From Papiliotrema nemorosa (Eukaryota > Basidiomycota > Tremellomycetes > Tremellales > Rhynchogastremaceae), in contig JASKOT010000005.1 of NCBI GenBank assembly GCA_032158125.1, forward strand, positions 620,001 through 684,000: a stretch of DNA of 64,000 nt, written 5' to 3'. The notes beneath the pieces are model-generated. The model did no database searches. It was not told the origin of the DNA and saw only the letters and a list, made by a program, of their open reading frames with translations. Each line of letters opens with the position of its first letter. Within the stretch, counting starts at the first letter, position 1. Both the position numbers and the translations under genes were made by a program. Below are positions 25,588 to 36,236 of the stretch, one piece after another.

Positions 25588-26274
25588 TCACTCGAAACCC
25601 AACTCCTTGTTGAATTCTCTCCTTCCGGTCTCAGTCTCCTCTGCTGTCCAGACTCGCGGCTAGACTTGTCAGCGAATCGTAAGACCGGGTATGGTGATAG
25701 CTTACGGGCAAGTTTCGTTCCCTGTAGCATATCAGCAAATGGCTTTTGTAAGGATAGCTGGAGCGACTCACCATTTCGTTCCTCCAGGTGCGGTTGGCGC
25801 TACATGTCAGTTGACGTTTCTCATCCTATGGTGCCTCGGAATCTCACGTCGGTATGGATCCGGGTGAAGGGTCTTTGCCAACCTCTCCTCGGCTTGCTCC
25901 AGAACAAGTGCCAAAGCTCGAGGGTCGGTAATGTTCCTGTCCACTCAGCATAACACCTCGACATGCCGCGCTCATCGACTGACCTGTTACGCTCAAACTC
26001 TGCTCTTATCTCAATCGCCTCTGCTCTCCAAATTTCACGGGAGATTGCCCAGTTGAGCGAGTTTACCAGATATCGCTTGTACAGCGATTTGACGTAGAGT
26101 CTGTATAGGCAGAACAAGCATTATCAATGTTGACCGGACGTATGTCGATGTGAAAGGAAAAGAGTCATTTGAGAAATTGAAAGAAGGGCCTAGGTCAGCG
26201 AGACTCTTAGTGTTTCGATCTTGGCTGCCGACATACCGGTGTGCAGAAGAGAATGCGTTAGTCGAGACAGACAT
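25588..26274 (-). CDS. NDUFB9-like complex I subunit (LYR protein)
   Basis: Accessory subunit of mitochondrial NADH:ubiquinone oxidoreductase (B22/NDUFB9 type). Exon 1 is MSVSTNAFSSAH and two bases of R; a GTATGT donor and TATACAG acceptor join it to RLYVKSLYKRYL, containing the LYR tripeptide that contacts acyl carrier protein. Next come NSLNWAISREIWRAEAIEIR and AEFERNR, then LALVLEQAEERLAKTLHPDP, followed by YR, PTAPGGTKWERN and an end in EFNKELGFE. The HPDPY and APGG.KWERN segments are typical of this subunit. Presence of complex I sets this fungus apart from budding yeast. Confidence 0.88.
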
Positions 26275-26643
26275 CCTGTATGGTGCGATTTTCGCCCTTT
26301 TCTTTTCCGGGTGACTGATAGATTGGTAGTCTAGGCACGTGTTGCTCCCGCTCGAAGCGTTCAGTGGTCGAGATCAAGGTGTAGAGAGTGAGATGCTTGG
26401 TCGGACGTGAGTTGAGTAGCGTAGCTTGGGATAGGAGGAGCACTTCAAGGGAAACCATCTCAAGTATAGGCACACGGACCAGTTTTGGACTGCGCCTATT
26501 TTACCTCCACTTTGGACGACCATCCACATCACCTATGGATAGCATCTCCTTAGCCTCGACAACGTCCCAAGTTGACAACTGTCAAACTGACTTCACGACG
26601 TGGAGTATACGCTGTAAATAGTGCTCTAGAAGGCGTGAAACGG

Positions 26644-27532
26644 ATGATCTGTGGAGAAATGGGGACCACATTGCCATCCTCGCTGCCCTCAAAGACACTT
26701 CATCTCGTCTCCACACCCAACCTTGATGCCAGCTCGCAGTGGCCCCATCAATCGTCTCGCAATCCCAAGGTAAACATCACAGACCTTCAATGATAAGAGA
26801 GAAAAACTAACAACGTAACAGAGACACCGAATACTCGTGTTAGACTCATCGTTCAATCCCCCAACTCGTGCACACCTCGCTCTAGCATCGCTCCCTCCTC
26901 CCTCGAGCGCCCACTCGCCCAATCCCAATCAATCGGAATATACCGCCCATCTCCTCCTCTTCTCTCTGACCAACGTGGAGAAGAAAGCCTCAGCGTCGGA
27001 TCCATCCCTGTCTCAACGCCTGCATCTCATCTCACTCCTTCTGCCTTACCTCCCGCCCAACACTGCCATTGGTCTGATCAACGAACCCACCTTCGTCGGG
27101 AAATCCCAAACGATACATTCTTACCTCAAATCGCAAACCAACCTCGATTCCACCCCAGAGCTGAGTTTTGTCATCGGTACAGATACTCTGACTCGCTTCT
27201 TTGACCCTCGATTCTACACTTCGACTCCAGGGGGAATGGACGAAGCTCTAGGTCGATTCTTCAACGATGAAGGTTCTATTGTCATTTCCGCTCGGAGGGG
27301 CGGGGAAGAAGAGAGGAAGGTTGAAGAGGCTGTAGTCTCGCGCGAAGAGGTGAAAAGTTGGGTGGAGAAGGGTAAACTTGCGTTGGCAGGGACGGGTAAG
27401 GAGGATTGGGTCGGGATGAGCAGCACCAAGATACGGCGAGCTGTACAAGCTGGAGATTGGGAAGAAGTTGGGAGGTTGACGGTCCCCGAGATCGCAGATT
27501 ACATCAAACAAGAAGGACTCTATGTCGATTGA
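26644..27532 (+). CDS. Pof1/NMNAT-like nucleotidyltransferase
   Basis: HIGH-type nucleotidyltransferase resembling fungal Pof1 and nicotinamide mononucleotide adenylyltransferases of NAD metabolism. A first exon ends SSRNPK, and an intron (about 26771-26821) joins it in frame to RHRILVLDSSFNPPTRAHLA. This is the N-terminal SFNPPxxxH motif. Downstream are SFVIGTDTLTRFFDPRFY, matching GxDT, and GMSSTKIRRAV, the C-terminal SSTxIR motif that binds ATP phosphates. It ends EIADYIKQEGLYVD. The second His of the usual HxGH is kept as RAH only, so the motif is slightly divergent. 26644 is the first ATG in the open frame; an upstream spliced first exon beginning near 26535 is possible. Confidence 0.8.
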
Positions 27533-27691
27533 AATAAGTGATGTAATAAGCTAGGTGTGAAGACAAGTTTGAATGCTCGTACTGTACATGCGATATGAGG
27601 TATGTGTCATGCAGGGTGGACAATGCGATGCTATGCTATGAAATGCTTTGTATGATCCCGCGAAACATGCGATGTTTGATGCTACTCCCCT

Positions 27692-30454
27692 TCACGCGAA
27701 TTCGCTCTGCCGCTTGACTTGCTCTGCTGCGTCATACCAATCTCTGGGGAAAGACTCGAGCTCGACATCCACACTAGGACTTTTGTCGACCACCGGTAAA
27801 ACTTGCACAACATATCTCGACCGGGGTTCGACTTTTGAGTATGACGCCCACTTAGCATCGCTCCGCACGCGATCCAATGGCCAAGGGTCGACCTCACCCA
27901 GCTGTATGCCGAGGGACAGAGGAGGTTCAAATCCCCATGCCCGCATATCCTCCACTACCATCTTCATCTCGTTGATGATCTGAGCTCTCGGCGTGGCGTC
28001 CGGAGCAGGACCTGTCGCTACCGTCGTCAAGCCGACGGACCAGTCCCTATCTTGGTGTAGACCCCATCTCCGGGCGCAGCCAAGGATCATTGTGGTGAAA
28101 AAGTCTGCTGTGGGCTCGTAGCGACTCGTCGTCGGTCCTCCTTTGATATGTGCAGCTTGTCTCAAACGGAGATCGTGTTGCCATCGCTTTCGAGCCTGGA
28201 TGTAAACGTAGACGATCATCCGCTCCGCGGCGTCCCTTCGTGCGAGATGCTCCAATCCCTTGGGAGGTATCCAAGCGCTATCGTCACGCATCGATCGTGA
28301 GGGGTTTCTCGTTGATTCCAGCCTCCACAGGTCAATCATCCAGCGAAACAGTTCATTCTCCAATCGATACGGAGTGGAAGAGAGCTCCGAATCGACTGAA
28401 TCGCGTCGCCAGTCTTGTTCAGCGGCGAGTGCCAGACGGAATACTCTACGGCCCAGAGTAATCACGCGAAATTCGGCGAGACCACGAAGCATGATGCTGT
28501 ATAAGCGCGGAGTAAGACTGTTCGGTGCGACGCGAGCGGCGCCCCGTTCGGAGATGATCCCCAGTTCTCGATACTCGGTATTGGTACGCTCCGGCGGCCA
28601 TTGAAGGTAGGGAATCAGCTTATAGACGGCATCAATGAAGCGTCCGCTTTGCCTTGTCCGAGATAGATTCTCCAACAAGGCTTCGAACGATTCGGTATTG
28701 ACTGGAATCTGTCCCGTCTCCGATAACTGCTTGGTGAACTCTTCCATCTCTGCTCGTTCGAAGGGCTCGATGACCACACGAGGATTCTCCTCTAGCCTAT
28801 GCGGTCGAAGTGACGACAGGGGAGGAGCGTTTGGGGCGAGCTGGGTATTGCCAAACAGAATTTGAGCGAAACGGCTGCCGATCCAGAGCGCTTTGAGTCT
28901 TGTAGACTCTCGAAGAGCAGCATTGTATAACGAGGTCATCTGTTCCGAGGTGAAGGATCGTCGAGCATATCCGACCAGATATTTCACCGCGTTGGCGCTC
29001 CGTAATTTCCGTAAGCTGTATTGCATCAGGTAGATCACCGACGACAATCCGAGTGCGGCGGTGCGATATCGAACAAACTCCGGTGGACTGGGTAAAGATG
29101 TGCCTTGCGTTTTGGCTTGATCGTAATCGATCATGTATTTGAGCATGTGGGGCATTGCTGGAGGAGAGAGGAGTATAGATCGAATGGCGAGATGAATATG
29201 CGTATGCGCGGTATATGCCCAACGATTGTCTTCGCGCTTTGGGAGTCGGACTTTCTCTGGATAGACCGGGGGTTCGACCGGTGTCCGATTGAGTGTGCCG
29301 CGCAGAAGCCTAGAAGGAACGTAAGGGATGGTGCGGGATAATATGGTGCTAGCCAAAATGGCACAGGCTCTCATGGATCGTTCAAATGCCTCTGGAGTGG
29401 CTTTCTCTGGATCAAGCTCGACTCGATCGAGTATCGCCATGAGGTGAGCTACCGTCGGAACAGGGACGATCGATGGTGGGGATGTCGGTATAGGCATTGG
29501 GAATCGGCGTAACCTTTCCGGAATCCTCTGTTTCCTTGGATGCCATAAATCCAATCGATCATGCGGCGAGAGGACCTCTCCAGGCAGAACCCACGTTCTG
29601 ACTCCCTTCCACCACGTCTTGTACATTGCCGAACGAGATTCCCATTTATCCCTTCCTTCTCTGGGTGGTCCTCCTCCCTCGTAAAAACTCTCAGGATCCG
29701 CTCCTTCAGCCACTCGTCCTTCCATCACCCATTCTTCCACCAATCCGACGTAAATCTTAGCGGCGGTATCGTATTGACCGATAATGCAGAGTCGGTCGAG
29801 TACAAGCTGATACAAGGTCTCAGATCTCGGTGTCCGTGTACGTTGAAGATAATCCAGGATCCCTAAAAGCGCTTTCATCTGCGAAGTCGCGTTCTCGGTC
29901 GACAGGTCGGTCCGCAAGATAGCGGTGAACATGTCCTCGATGAGTTGTGGAGGAAAGGTGATCTTTCCGAGATCATTTGGAGGTCTCGTATTGACAACCT
30001 TGAGCGTGTATCGGGCGGCTAAACCATAACTCTTGGTGAGAGACAATCGTCGGACAACAGCCGTATGACCGACCTGATCCAGCTCCGCGAGTCGATCTGG
30101 GCAACTTCTCCCATTCAAAAAATTGGCGACAGTGGTTCTATCGATCCTAGGGAGCCCTAATACCTCCTGAGCCCGCACCAGCCCACTCTCTTCGCTCAGC
30201 GACAATCTTGCTCTCGTCGTTCCGCCCGACGTAGATTTCCGATTGTAAGGTATGCGCGATGGACCTGCCCCATAGTCATTCCCGTAGGGCTCTACCTCAT
30301 CTTCAATCTCATCTTCCAGGTCTGACTCCGGTACCACAGCCGCCGATGCGGAGGATGATGATCGTACGAGGGGCAGTCGTACAGGAGAATGGAAGGGGAA
30401 GATTATTTGGCTCGGATTCCCGCGAAGGAGTCTGAGCCGTATGGATCGTATCAT
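27692..30454 (-). CDS. Intronless 920-aa mitochondrial helical-repeat-like protein
   Basis: Single uninterrupted frame of 920 codons. The first 40 residues (MIRSIRLRLLRGNPSQIIFP, then LPLVRSSSSASA) are Arg/Ser-rich without acids, a likely mitochondrial presequence. The body is helix-rich with degenerate tandem units such as TPRSETLYQLVLDRLCIIGQ followed by YDTAAKIYVGLVEEW, and LTPRLYSIMLRGLAEFRVI. These resemble pentatricopeptide (PPR) repeats in spacing, but I do not see clean 35-residue consensus copies. Organelle RNA processing or translation would fit a PPR-like protein, but this is inference. An uninterrupted frame of this size is unusual beside intron-rich neighbours. Confidence 0.75.
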   Translation of the reverse strand: MIRSIRLRLLRGNPSQIIFPFHSPVRLPLVRSSSSASAAVVPESDLEDEIEDEVEPYGNDYGAGPSRIPYNRKSTSGGTTRARLSLSEESGLVRAQEVLGLPRIDRTTVANFLNGRSCPDRLAELDQVGHTAVVRRLSLTKSYGLAARYTLKVVNTRPPNDLGKITFPPQLIEDMFTAILRTDLSTENATSQMKALLGILDYLQRTRTPRSETLYQLVLDRLCIIGQYDTAAKIYVGLVEEWVMEGRVAEGADPESFYEGGGPPREGRDKWESRSAMYKTWWKGVRTWVLPGEVLSPHDRLDLWHPRKQRIPERLRRFPMPIPTSPPSIVPVPTVAHLMAILDRVELDPEKATPEAFERSMRACAILASTILSRTIPYVPSRLLRGTLNRTPVEPPVYPEKVRLPKREDNRWAYTAHTHIHLAIRSILLSPPAMPHMLKYMIDYDQAKTQGTSLPSPPEFVRYRTAALGLSSVIYLMQYSLRKLRSANAVKYLVGYARRSFTSEQMTSLYNAALRESTRLKALWIGSRFAQILFGNTQLAPNAPPLSSLRPHRLEENPRVVIEPFERAEMEEFTKQLSETGQIPVNTESFEALLENLSRTRQSGRFIDAVYKLIPYLQWPPERTNTEYRELGIISERGAARVAPNSLTPRLYSIMLRGLAEFRVITLGRRVFRLALAAEQDWRRDSVDSELSSTPYRLENELFRWMIDLWRLESTRNPSRSMRDDSAWIPPKGLEHLARRDAAERMIVYVYIQARKRWQHDLRLRQAAHIKGGPTTSRYEPTADFFTTMILGCARRWGLHQDRDWSVGLTTVATGPAPDATPRAQIINEMKMVVEDMRAWGFEPPLSLGIQLGEVDPWPLDRVRSDAKWASYSKVEPRSRYVVQVLPVVDKSPSVDVELESFPRDWYDAAEQVKRQSEFA

Positions 30455-30724
30455 ATCCGCTGAGTGTCAGCCAACAGATCTCAGCTACTAGGAACAAACC
30501 AGACATACCTGAAGCATTGAGGTGATAATGACTCGGAAGAAACGCAATGGTCACAGGTTGAGCTTGATTTCTGACTTTTCGATCGACATTTTCCGGCAAA
30601 CCCCCTCCCCTTGGTGGGTGGCAAACTCAACTTTTGGGCTGAGGAGATGTCATCAAAAACATGCAACGAATGGGCAGTGGAGATGCATGCAATGATGGTA
30701 CTGATCTGTGCACAGATGTCTGGC

Positions 30725-33351
30725 TCAAAGGGCCGAGTCACCCCACCCCTCACTCGAGAAGAACGCAAAAGGATCATCCGTTCCGACCTGACTCTCACCT
30801 AGCAACTCGGCAATGATGGCTTGCTGGTATGACGGATCTTCAAATAATGGCGGGAACTCTGAACCCAGCTCGTTCACAGCAGTGATTTCTGCCGTCATGA
30901 ATGATGCGTTAGACGTACTGAGCCCGCCAGTCGGAGCGGTCTGGCCGAAAGGCGACGCGCCGGAGGGGTTTGCGGCATCATCGGCGTATGGATAGGCTGC
31001 GGTAGCGGAGGTCTTGCTTGTCGAGTGAGGGCCCCTTCTCATGGATGACTCGGCATGAGCCAGAGTGCTACCCGAAATGGTCGCGGGGAGGTCACCGCTC
31101 ATTCTCAGTGTCGCGGTTTCAAGCTGTGAAGCGATGATTTGGATTCCTCTTCGTATACCTAACACAATCAGCCGCCAATCGCATTTCGTACAACAACTTG
31201 TACTGACCCGGGCCTTGGTCCGAGGCATGCTCGAGGATTCCAAGGGATAGATGGACTCGCTTCAGAGCCTCGTCTCGAATATGGCCATTCGCCAGACGGA
31301 GCAAGATTACATCGATTCCAGCTGCGACAAACGTGCAGTACATGATCAGATAGACCATGTTCACGTGGCCATATGTCCGTCCCCATAGAGATAGAATCTC
31401 GTGGATGTCAATTGCAGCCGATCGGCAAATCTCGAATGACGAGGTCGACACGGTCGAGGGTTGGTTTTGTGCGGTTAAGAGTGGACGATAGAGCAAAATT
31501 CGAACAGCAAAGTATAGCAAGCTGATCGTTAGACTATGAATGCGACACTGAAGGTCAATCCACTCACTTGAGGACAGTCACGTTGCTACTGCCACTGTAC
31601 TCGGGCAAGCACGTCCTGTCGATACGGAGCTCTTTGGGCAGATCTCGCCGCCAAGCTAACAATTTCTCATCCGTTGAGCGGATAAACGAGACCGATCGAG
31701 CGTTGGGTCGGTGAGGTGAGTACATGTTGACAAGGATGGATTCCAGAATGATATTGAGGTGACTGAAATATCGCAGAATGAGGTTTGTCCGCGTAGTCCG
31801 GTGAGGGTATCGACTACTCGTCAGTACTCTGCATTTGGTGGTCGGGAGTAGGTCTCACGCAAGAAGCTCTTGTTTCGCTCCACCAGGGAAGAAAGGTCTC
31901 CAAACCCAATCATCTTCCGCATCGTTCAGTTTGACCTCAGGAAACGAGTCGGGACGGCATGTCAAGGCCGGTTCCCTTCCCATGCCCAGGCTGATTGTCT
32001 TATCCCAGCAGTATGCTGCGGGTCTCAGTGCGCCAGTAGCGGAAAAATTGATTGGCTTACCACTCCAGTAGAGCCTCGTCCGCATCTCTTTGATTTCCTG
32101 GGGAAAATGGGCGTCTAGACTCGGGTCGTCAATGGCTAAGTGGATGCCCAGCTGCACCTTCAGTCTGACTGCTTCAATAGACGCTATAATTAGAGCGTAC
32201 ATCTTGGACCATCCTGATCGCCTGCTCGTGAGCTCAAAATCTCTGAGAAAACACGATGAACTCACAAGACCGGTGAAAAGCCAAGCCTGAGTCTGCTGCC
32301 CGACCGAGCATTGCCTTCCTGCGAATGCTAGGAGCGCTTCTGTTCCGTCAGTGATCCATGCATGTGTAGTGGCGGGATGCACGCACGCGCTGTAACGATA
32401 CTACTAGGTTTCTCCAGCTCGTCGACGATCAAGCTATTGGCGATCTTCATGTACTTTGCGCTCTTCATGTCCCGCTCCTCTTGGGTCATGTTTGGGGAGA
32501 ATCGCAGGCCTGACAGGTACGTGACGACCAGGAGCAATTGGCTAAAATTCGGACCATTCATCGCCATATCCCCTGCTTCATCAGGAGCACATCCTTACGG
32601 TGAAGAAAATACTCACTCAGGAATAGCCCCCGATTTACGAAGCCATAAGTCATTGACGCCCAGGAGAAGAACGCATCCATAAGGGCTTCTCCTTCCTCTG
32701 GTGTAGCATACTTGTGCCGCAACCTTGCCATGGCTCTCAGCTCTGGCTCTGTCCAGTTCCTGTAATCCATAGTCTTGGACAGAGCAGACATTGCATCCGT
32801 TCGTACCGCCAGAGATGGATCGACAACCGCCTCGTGCATGCTGGTTTCCCCGTGATATATCGAATCATCCTTTCCGCCCAAGTGGAACTGAGGCGGATCC
32901 ATTGGCTCGTCTTCGCTGTCAGATGCATCGATACCTCTGCCCGGGGTGGACCTCGTTGAAGAAGGATGTTGCAAATTCAAGACTCGCTCGATACGCGCCA
33001 AGCGATCTTCCACCGTGAAGGGCGTTCTTGAACGAGGCGTCGATGGACCAGCAGTATCCGCCAGCTTACGCTTCCGTCGAGCACCACGCTCCGGCATCTC
33101 GCACAGAACATTGGCGGCTCTGCAGCCTTTACATGGCGGGTCGGAAGGCTCTTCGCATTTGATCTTTCGAGCTTTACAAGCCTGCAACACTCAGAAGGGG
33201 CCAGTAGGTTGCATCTCTTTTTACTCACGGCGCAAGCGTGAGCATATGGTCTCTTTGTATATCTCTTCACCCCAGGTGTATCCGCACTTGTAGAACCCTC
33301 CCCATTCTTGACGCCTATGCCGTTGGCGTCTGAAGGTGTCCTTGGCGGCAT
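30725..33351 (-). CDS. Zn2Cys6 fungal transcription factor
   Basis: Binuclear zinc-cluster regulator. After a short Thr/Ser/Lys-rich start (MPPRTPSDANG at 33351), an intron with donor GTGAGT near 33230 joins YAHACA to ACKARKIKCEE. Together with PCKGCRAANVLCEMPE this gives C-x2-C-x6-C ... C-x2-C-x6-C, all six zinc ligands present. A basic linker (RRKRKL) and a short helix that may dimerise (VEDRLARIERVLNLQ) follow. The middle is the fungal-specific factor domain, with helices such as LMDAFFSWASMTYGFVNRGL and LLLVVTYLSGLRFSP. The C-terminus is acidic/aromatic, DDPFAFFSSEGWGDSAL, a plausible activation tail. Target genes cannot be read from the sequence, and no metabolic cluster adjoins it. Confidence 0.88.
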
Positions 33352-33742
33352 ATAGTTGCAGTGGGTTGGGCCTCCTATGGTGGTTCGGAATTCGGAGAGA
33401 AGGCATCGAGGAGACATGTCAGGCTCACTTACCACTCACGGAATTAGATGTCAGCCTCATAGTGTCCGGTTTCACCATCAACAGATCACCTCGAGGTGCT
33501 CCATAACTCGTATCTTTCACCACATCAATCGACAACACCACAATCCACTCCTGCAGCAACGAGCTTGGTGGGATCTCTGACGCCTAGCCTGAACTGTCTG
33601 TCCATATCCCAGGTCAGACGAACTCGTCGGATAACGTTCAAGTTTCAAGTCTCAGGGCCTCTCGGACGGCGTATTGTTCGTCAGTCACGTCGTATATCAA
33701 GATCATCTCTCGCTTTCAGCTACGACTTATCAGTCGACAATT
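33352..33742. promoter_or_regulatory. Divergent promoter region
   Basis: About 390 bases between the divergently transcribed Zn2Cys6 factor and the Edc1-like gene. It must hold both promoters. The plus-strand half is pyrimidine- and TCA-rich, as in basidiomycete 5' leaders. I see no defined operator. Confidence 0.45.
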
Positions 33743-35288
33743 ATGCAAACAGGCTCCAGATCAATCACTCCCCATCAGCGACCTAATCAATCATCATCCT
33801 CTGCATCTTCCAGGCAGGTATCCTCACCCACACCTTCCAAGACCCACTTCATTGCTTCCTCTTCTACACCTGCGAGCTCTCGTAGAAGTAGCTATCAACG
33901 TAAACTGCACACACCAACAACCGAGCCCATGGCGGAATCGTCAGAATATCCGGCTTCGCCAACACCCAAGAAAGGTGGACAGCGGAGCAGGCGCACACCG
34001 GCAAAGCGAGTCAAAGCGAAGCGCAACGATGATGAGCAACGAAGTGATCAGATCGATAGCGCAGATCAAGCGGAGCAAGAAGTTGATGCACCGAATGAGG
34101 ATATGTTATTCGACCTGCTAGGCGTCACTTCTCCACCTGTACAAGAATCACCGAATCCCCCTATCTCGTCATCCACGCGAGGGATACTCAATGTCTCGAA
34201 GGCCGATATCGAGCAAGCCAAGCCGAGGCGTTCACACCGGAAGAAGAACAATGTCGAATCTAGTCCTGAACTACCAGACCGACGGCGGGATCACTCAATC
34301 GATCCGAATCAGGCTGGCGTCCGGTCAGAAACGATGGAACGCGATGTACAGTCAGAGACCGACATCAAGAAACGACCGCAACGCAAGAAGGGCAAAGGCA
34401 AGGGTGACCAGCTGGACTCCTTCCCCTCGATAGGAACCTCGCCAGCCCAACCAATCTCTGCTCTATCAGCATCCCGACCATCCAGATCAGCCCAACCTTC
34501 GCAGCCTGTAAATCATACACCTATCAAGCAATTAAACGATTATGAACCGCACGACGCCTTTGAGACTGAATCTCTGAGCCAAAGTCTTCCAACTGGAACC
34601 GGGAAATTGTTCGCTTCCCCCTCTCTGCAGCAGGTACAGCAGGGTTCCAAGGGCAAGGGCAAAGGAAAGAAAGGACAGGGCGATGAGAGTTTAGTGTGGG
34701 AAATGCCATCTCTGGAGCGACCGTCCACCACCCAAGCACTGACTGTGAGTCCATTGTGTCTGTCAAACCCTCATAGTGCTGAGCTTGCAGTGGCAGCAGC
34801 AATTGCAGTCCTCCTCCAGCTCCCAGGATTCTCCGCGAAGGTCCAATAAATCTACGCCAAAGTCAGGGTCCAGCATCAACTCCGAAAGGAAATCTCGCTC
34901 TCGACCTGCTTCATCCACTGTGCATTTGAACCAAATCGCAAATGGTATGGCGTCTTCACCCTTGGTGCCTCGTCCTGGCCACACCCGCAGATTGTCCTTG
35001 GACAATGTGCCAATCTCCACATTCGACCACAATCAACCTTTCCACACAGGGATGAATGTCAACCGACCACCTCAAACCCCTGCTAAGCTTCCAGGCAACA
35101 TGGCGCCAGCCGCTGCACTCCCTCTTCTGCAAGGCGAGTTCCCTCGAATTGGAAAAGTGTCCAACTCGGGCACGCCAACTGCACCGATGGGCGCTTCCAC
35201 GCCGGCAGGGATTAAATATGCGGGACCGACATTTCACAATTCGCCTCACGCAGCTAGCCTGCCCAAACCCGATCTCGACGATTTTTGA
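33743..35288 (+). CDS. Edc1/PNRC-like decapping activator candidate
   Basis: Low-complexity Ser/Pro/Lys/Gln-rich protein, probably disordered. One intron, 34744-34790, joins QALT to WQQQLQSSSSSQ. Its clearest feature is the C-terminus: IKYAGPTFHNSPHAASLPKP and then DLDDF. This matches the short Edc1/PNRC-type motif (YAG..F..SP....LPKP) that binds Dcp1 and stimulates Dcp2 mRNA decapping. A second conserved-looking segment is LLQGEFPRIGKVSNS. Basic tracts (KKRPQRKKGKGKG, GSKGKGKGKKGQG) could contact RNA. The start is the first ATG of the open frame; an earlier non-coding or coding exon is possible. The assignment rests on one short motif, so it is moderate. Confidence 0.62.
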
Positions 35289-36236
35289 TCGATGACGGGA
35301 TAGCTCGCATCTTTTGATGTGCAGCTACGGATCGGATCCTCATCACGCTCTTTTCTCATGTTGTATCACCATGTTCCCCTCGCCCGTTTGATCGAGCATC
35401 TAAATCTACATTTCCGCGATCTCAAGTTGATCTTCACCACACCGTCGATCTCTTTCGAGAGACCTCTGCGTCACGCATTTCTGGGTTTCCTTCGTCCTCC
35501 GGTGCCCACCGTTGATCTTGTCTCCATCTTCCACGACTCCTGTATTGGAACCAGCCTCTATAAGTTATATTTTCGCGACTCTGCCGACATCCAGAGTTTT
35601 ACTTCCTTCTTCTTTTCCCATACATTCTCTTGACATCAAGCCAGCTGGACATATCTGGCATCCGAATTTCCCAGATCTCGCCGACATACGGGATTCAACT
35701 GAACAACATCAATGCCACTCAGTGACAAGTACATCCCCTCGGGGGCGAAGCAGAAGGTAGGATGGGAAGGCACCGAGGAAGTTATTGATAGGGATGAGGG
35801 AGGAGGGAAGCAAAGGGCGGGGAAGAGAGAGGGAGGGAGAATGACTGCTGCTTTTGGGTAGACGCCTAGGAGGTCATCATCATTTAATTGAAGGAGCCTC
35901 AGTCACCAGTCGATCGCAAGTACAGTCGCAGTTCAACCTGTAGAGGAGGGGATCGATGCATCACCATCGGCCAAACGTCGAGACCAGCTCGTCATCGCTC
36001 AAAGCCTGACACAGCGCTCACGACATGCTACATGCTAGTATCAGTGCTGTTATTGCCAAACATGCGACTGACATGCTGTGCAGTGTGATGAAGGACTGTA
36101 TCTCGCAGAAGGATAGGGATCACATGGTGCCAACATGCAAGAAGCCAAGATCTCGCCTGGAGTGACCCTCTTAAACCTTGGTCACCTGCTCGACTGCCTA
36201 GGTAGCCGTTAAAATATGATATATACCATTTCCGTC
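35289..36236. other. Intergenic stretch with one short ORF
   Basis: Nearly 950 bases between convergent gene ends. The first part is pyrimidine-rich (CTTC/TCC tracts at 35460-35600), resembling a 5' leader. The only appealing frame is the 49-codon ORF at 35712-35861. The rest shows no family signature. Confidence 0.5.
35712..35861 (+). CDS. Possible small protein, 49 aa
   Basis: ATG-initiated frame of 49 codons starting MPLSDKYIPSGAKQKVGWEG, then an acidic step and a Gly/Lys/Arg-rich tail ending MTAAFG. It is preceded by a pyrimidine-rich stretch that looks like a fungal 5' leader. The residue mix (Gly, Lys, Glu, no long hydrophobic run) suggests a hydrophilic cytosolic or nuclear peptide. 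I do not recognise it. A GTAGGA sequence inside could also act as a donor, so it may be the first exon of something spliced. Low certainty. Confidence 0.3.
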   Translation: MPLSDKYIPSGAKQKVGWEGTEEVIDRDEGGGKQRAGKREGGRMTAAFG

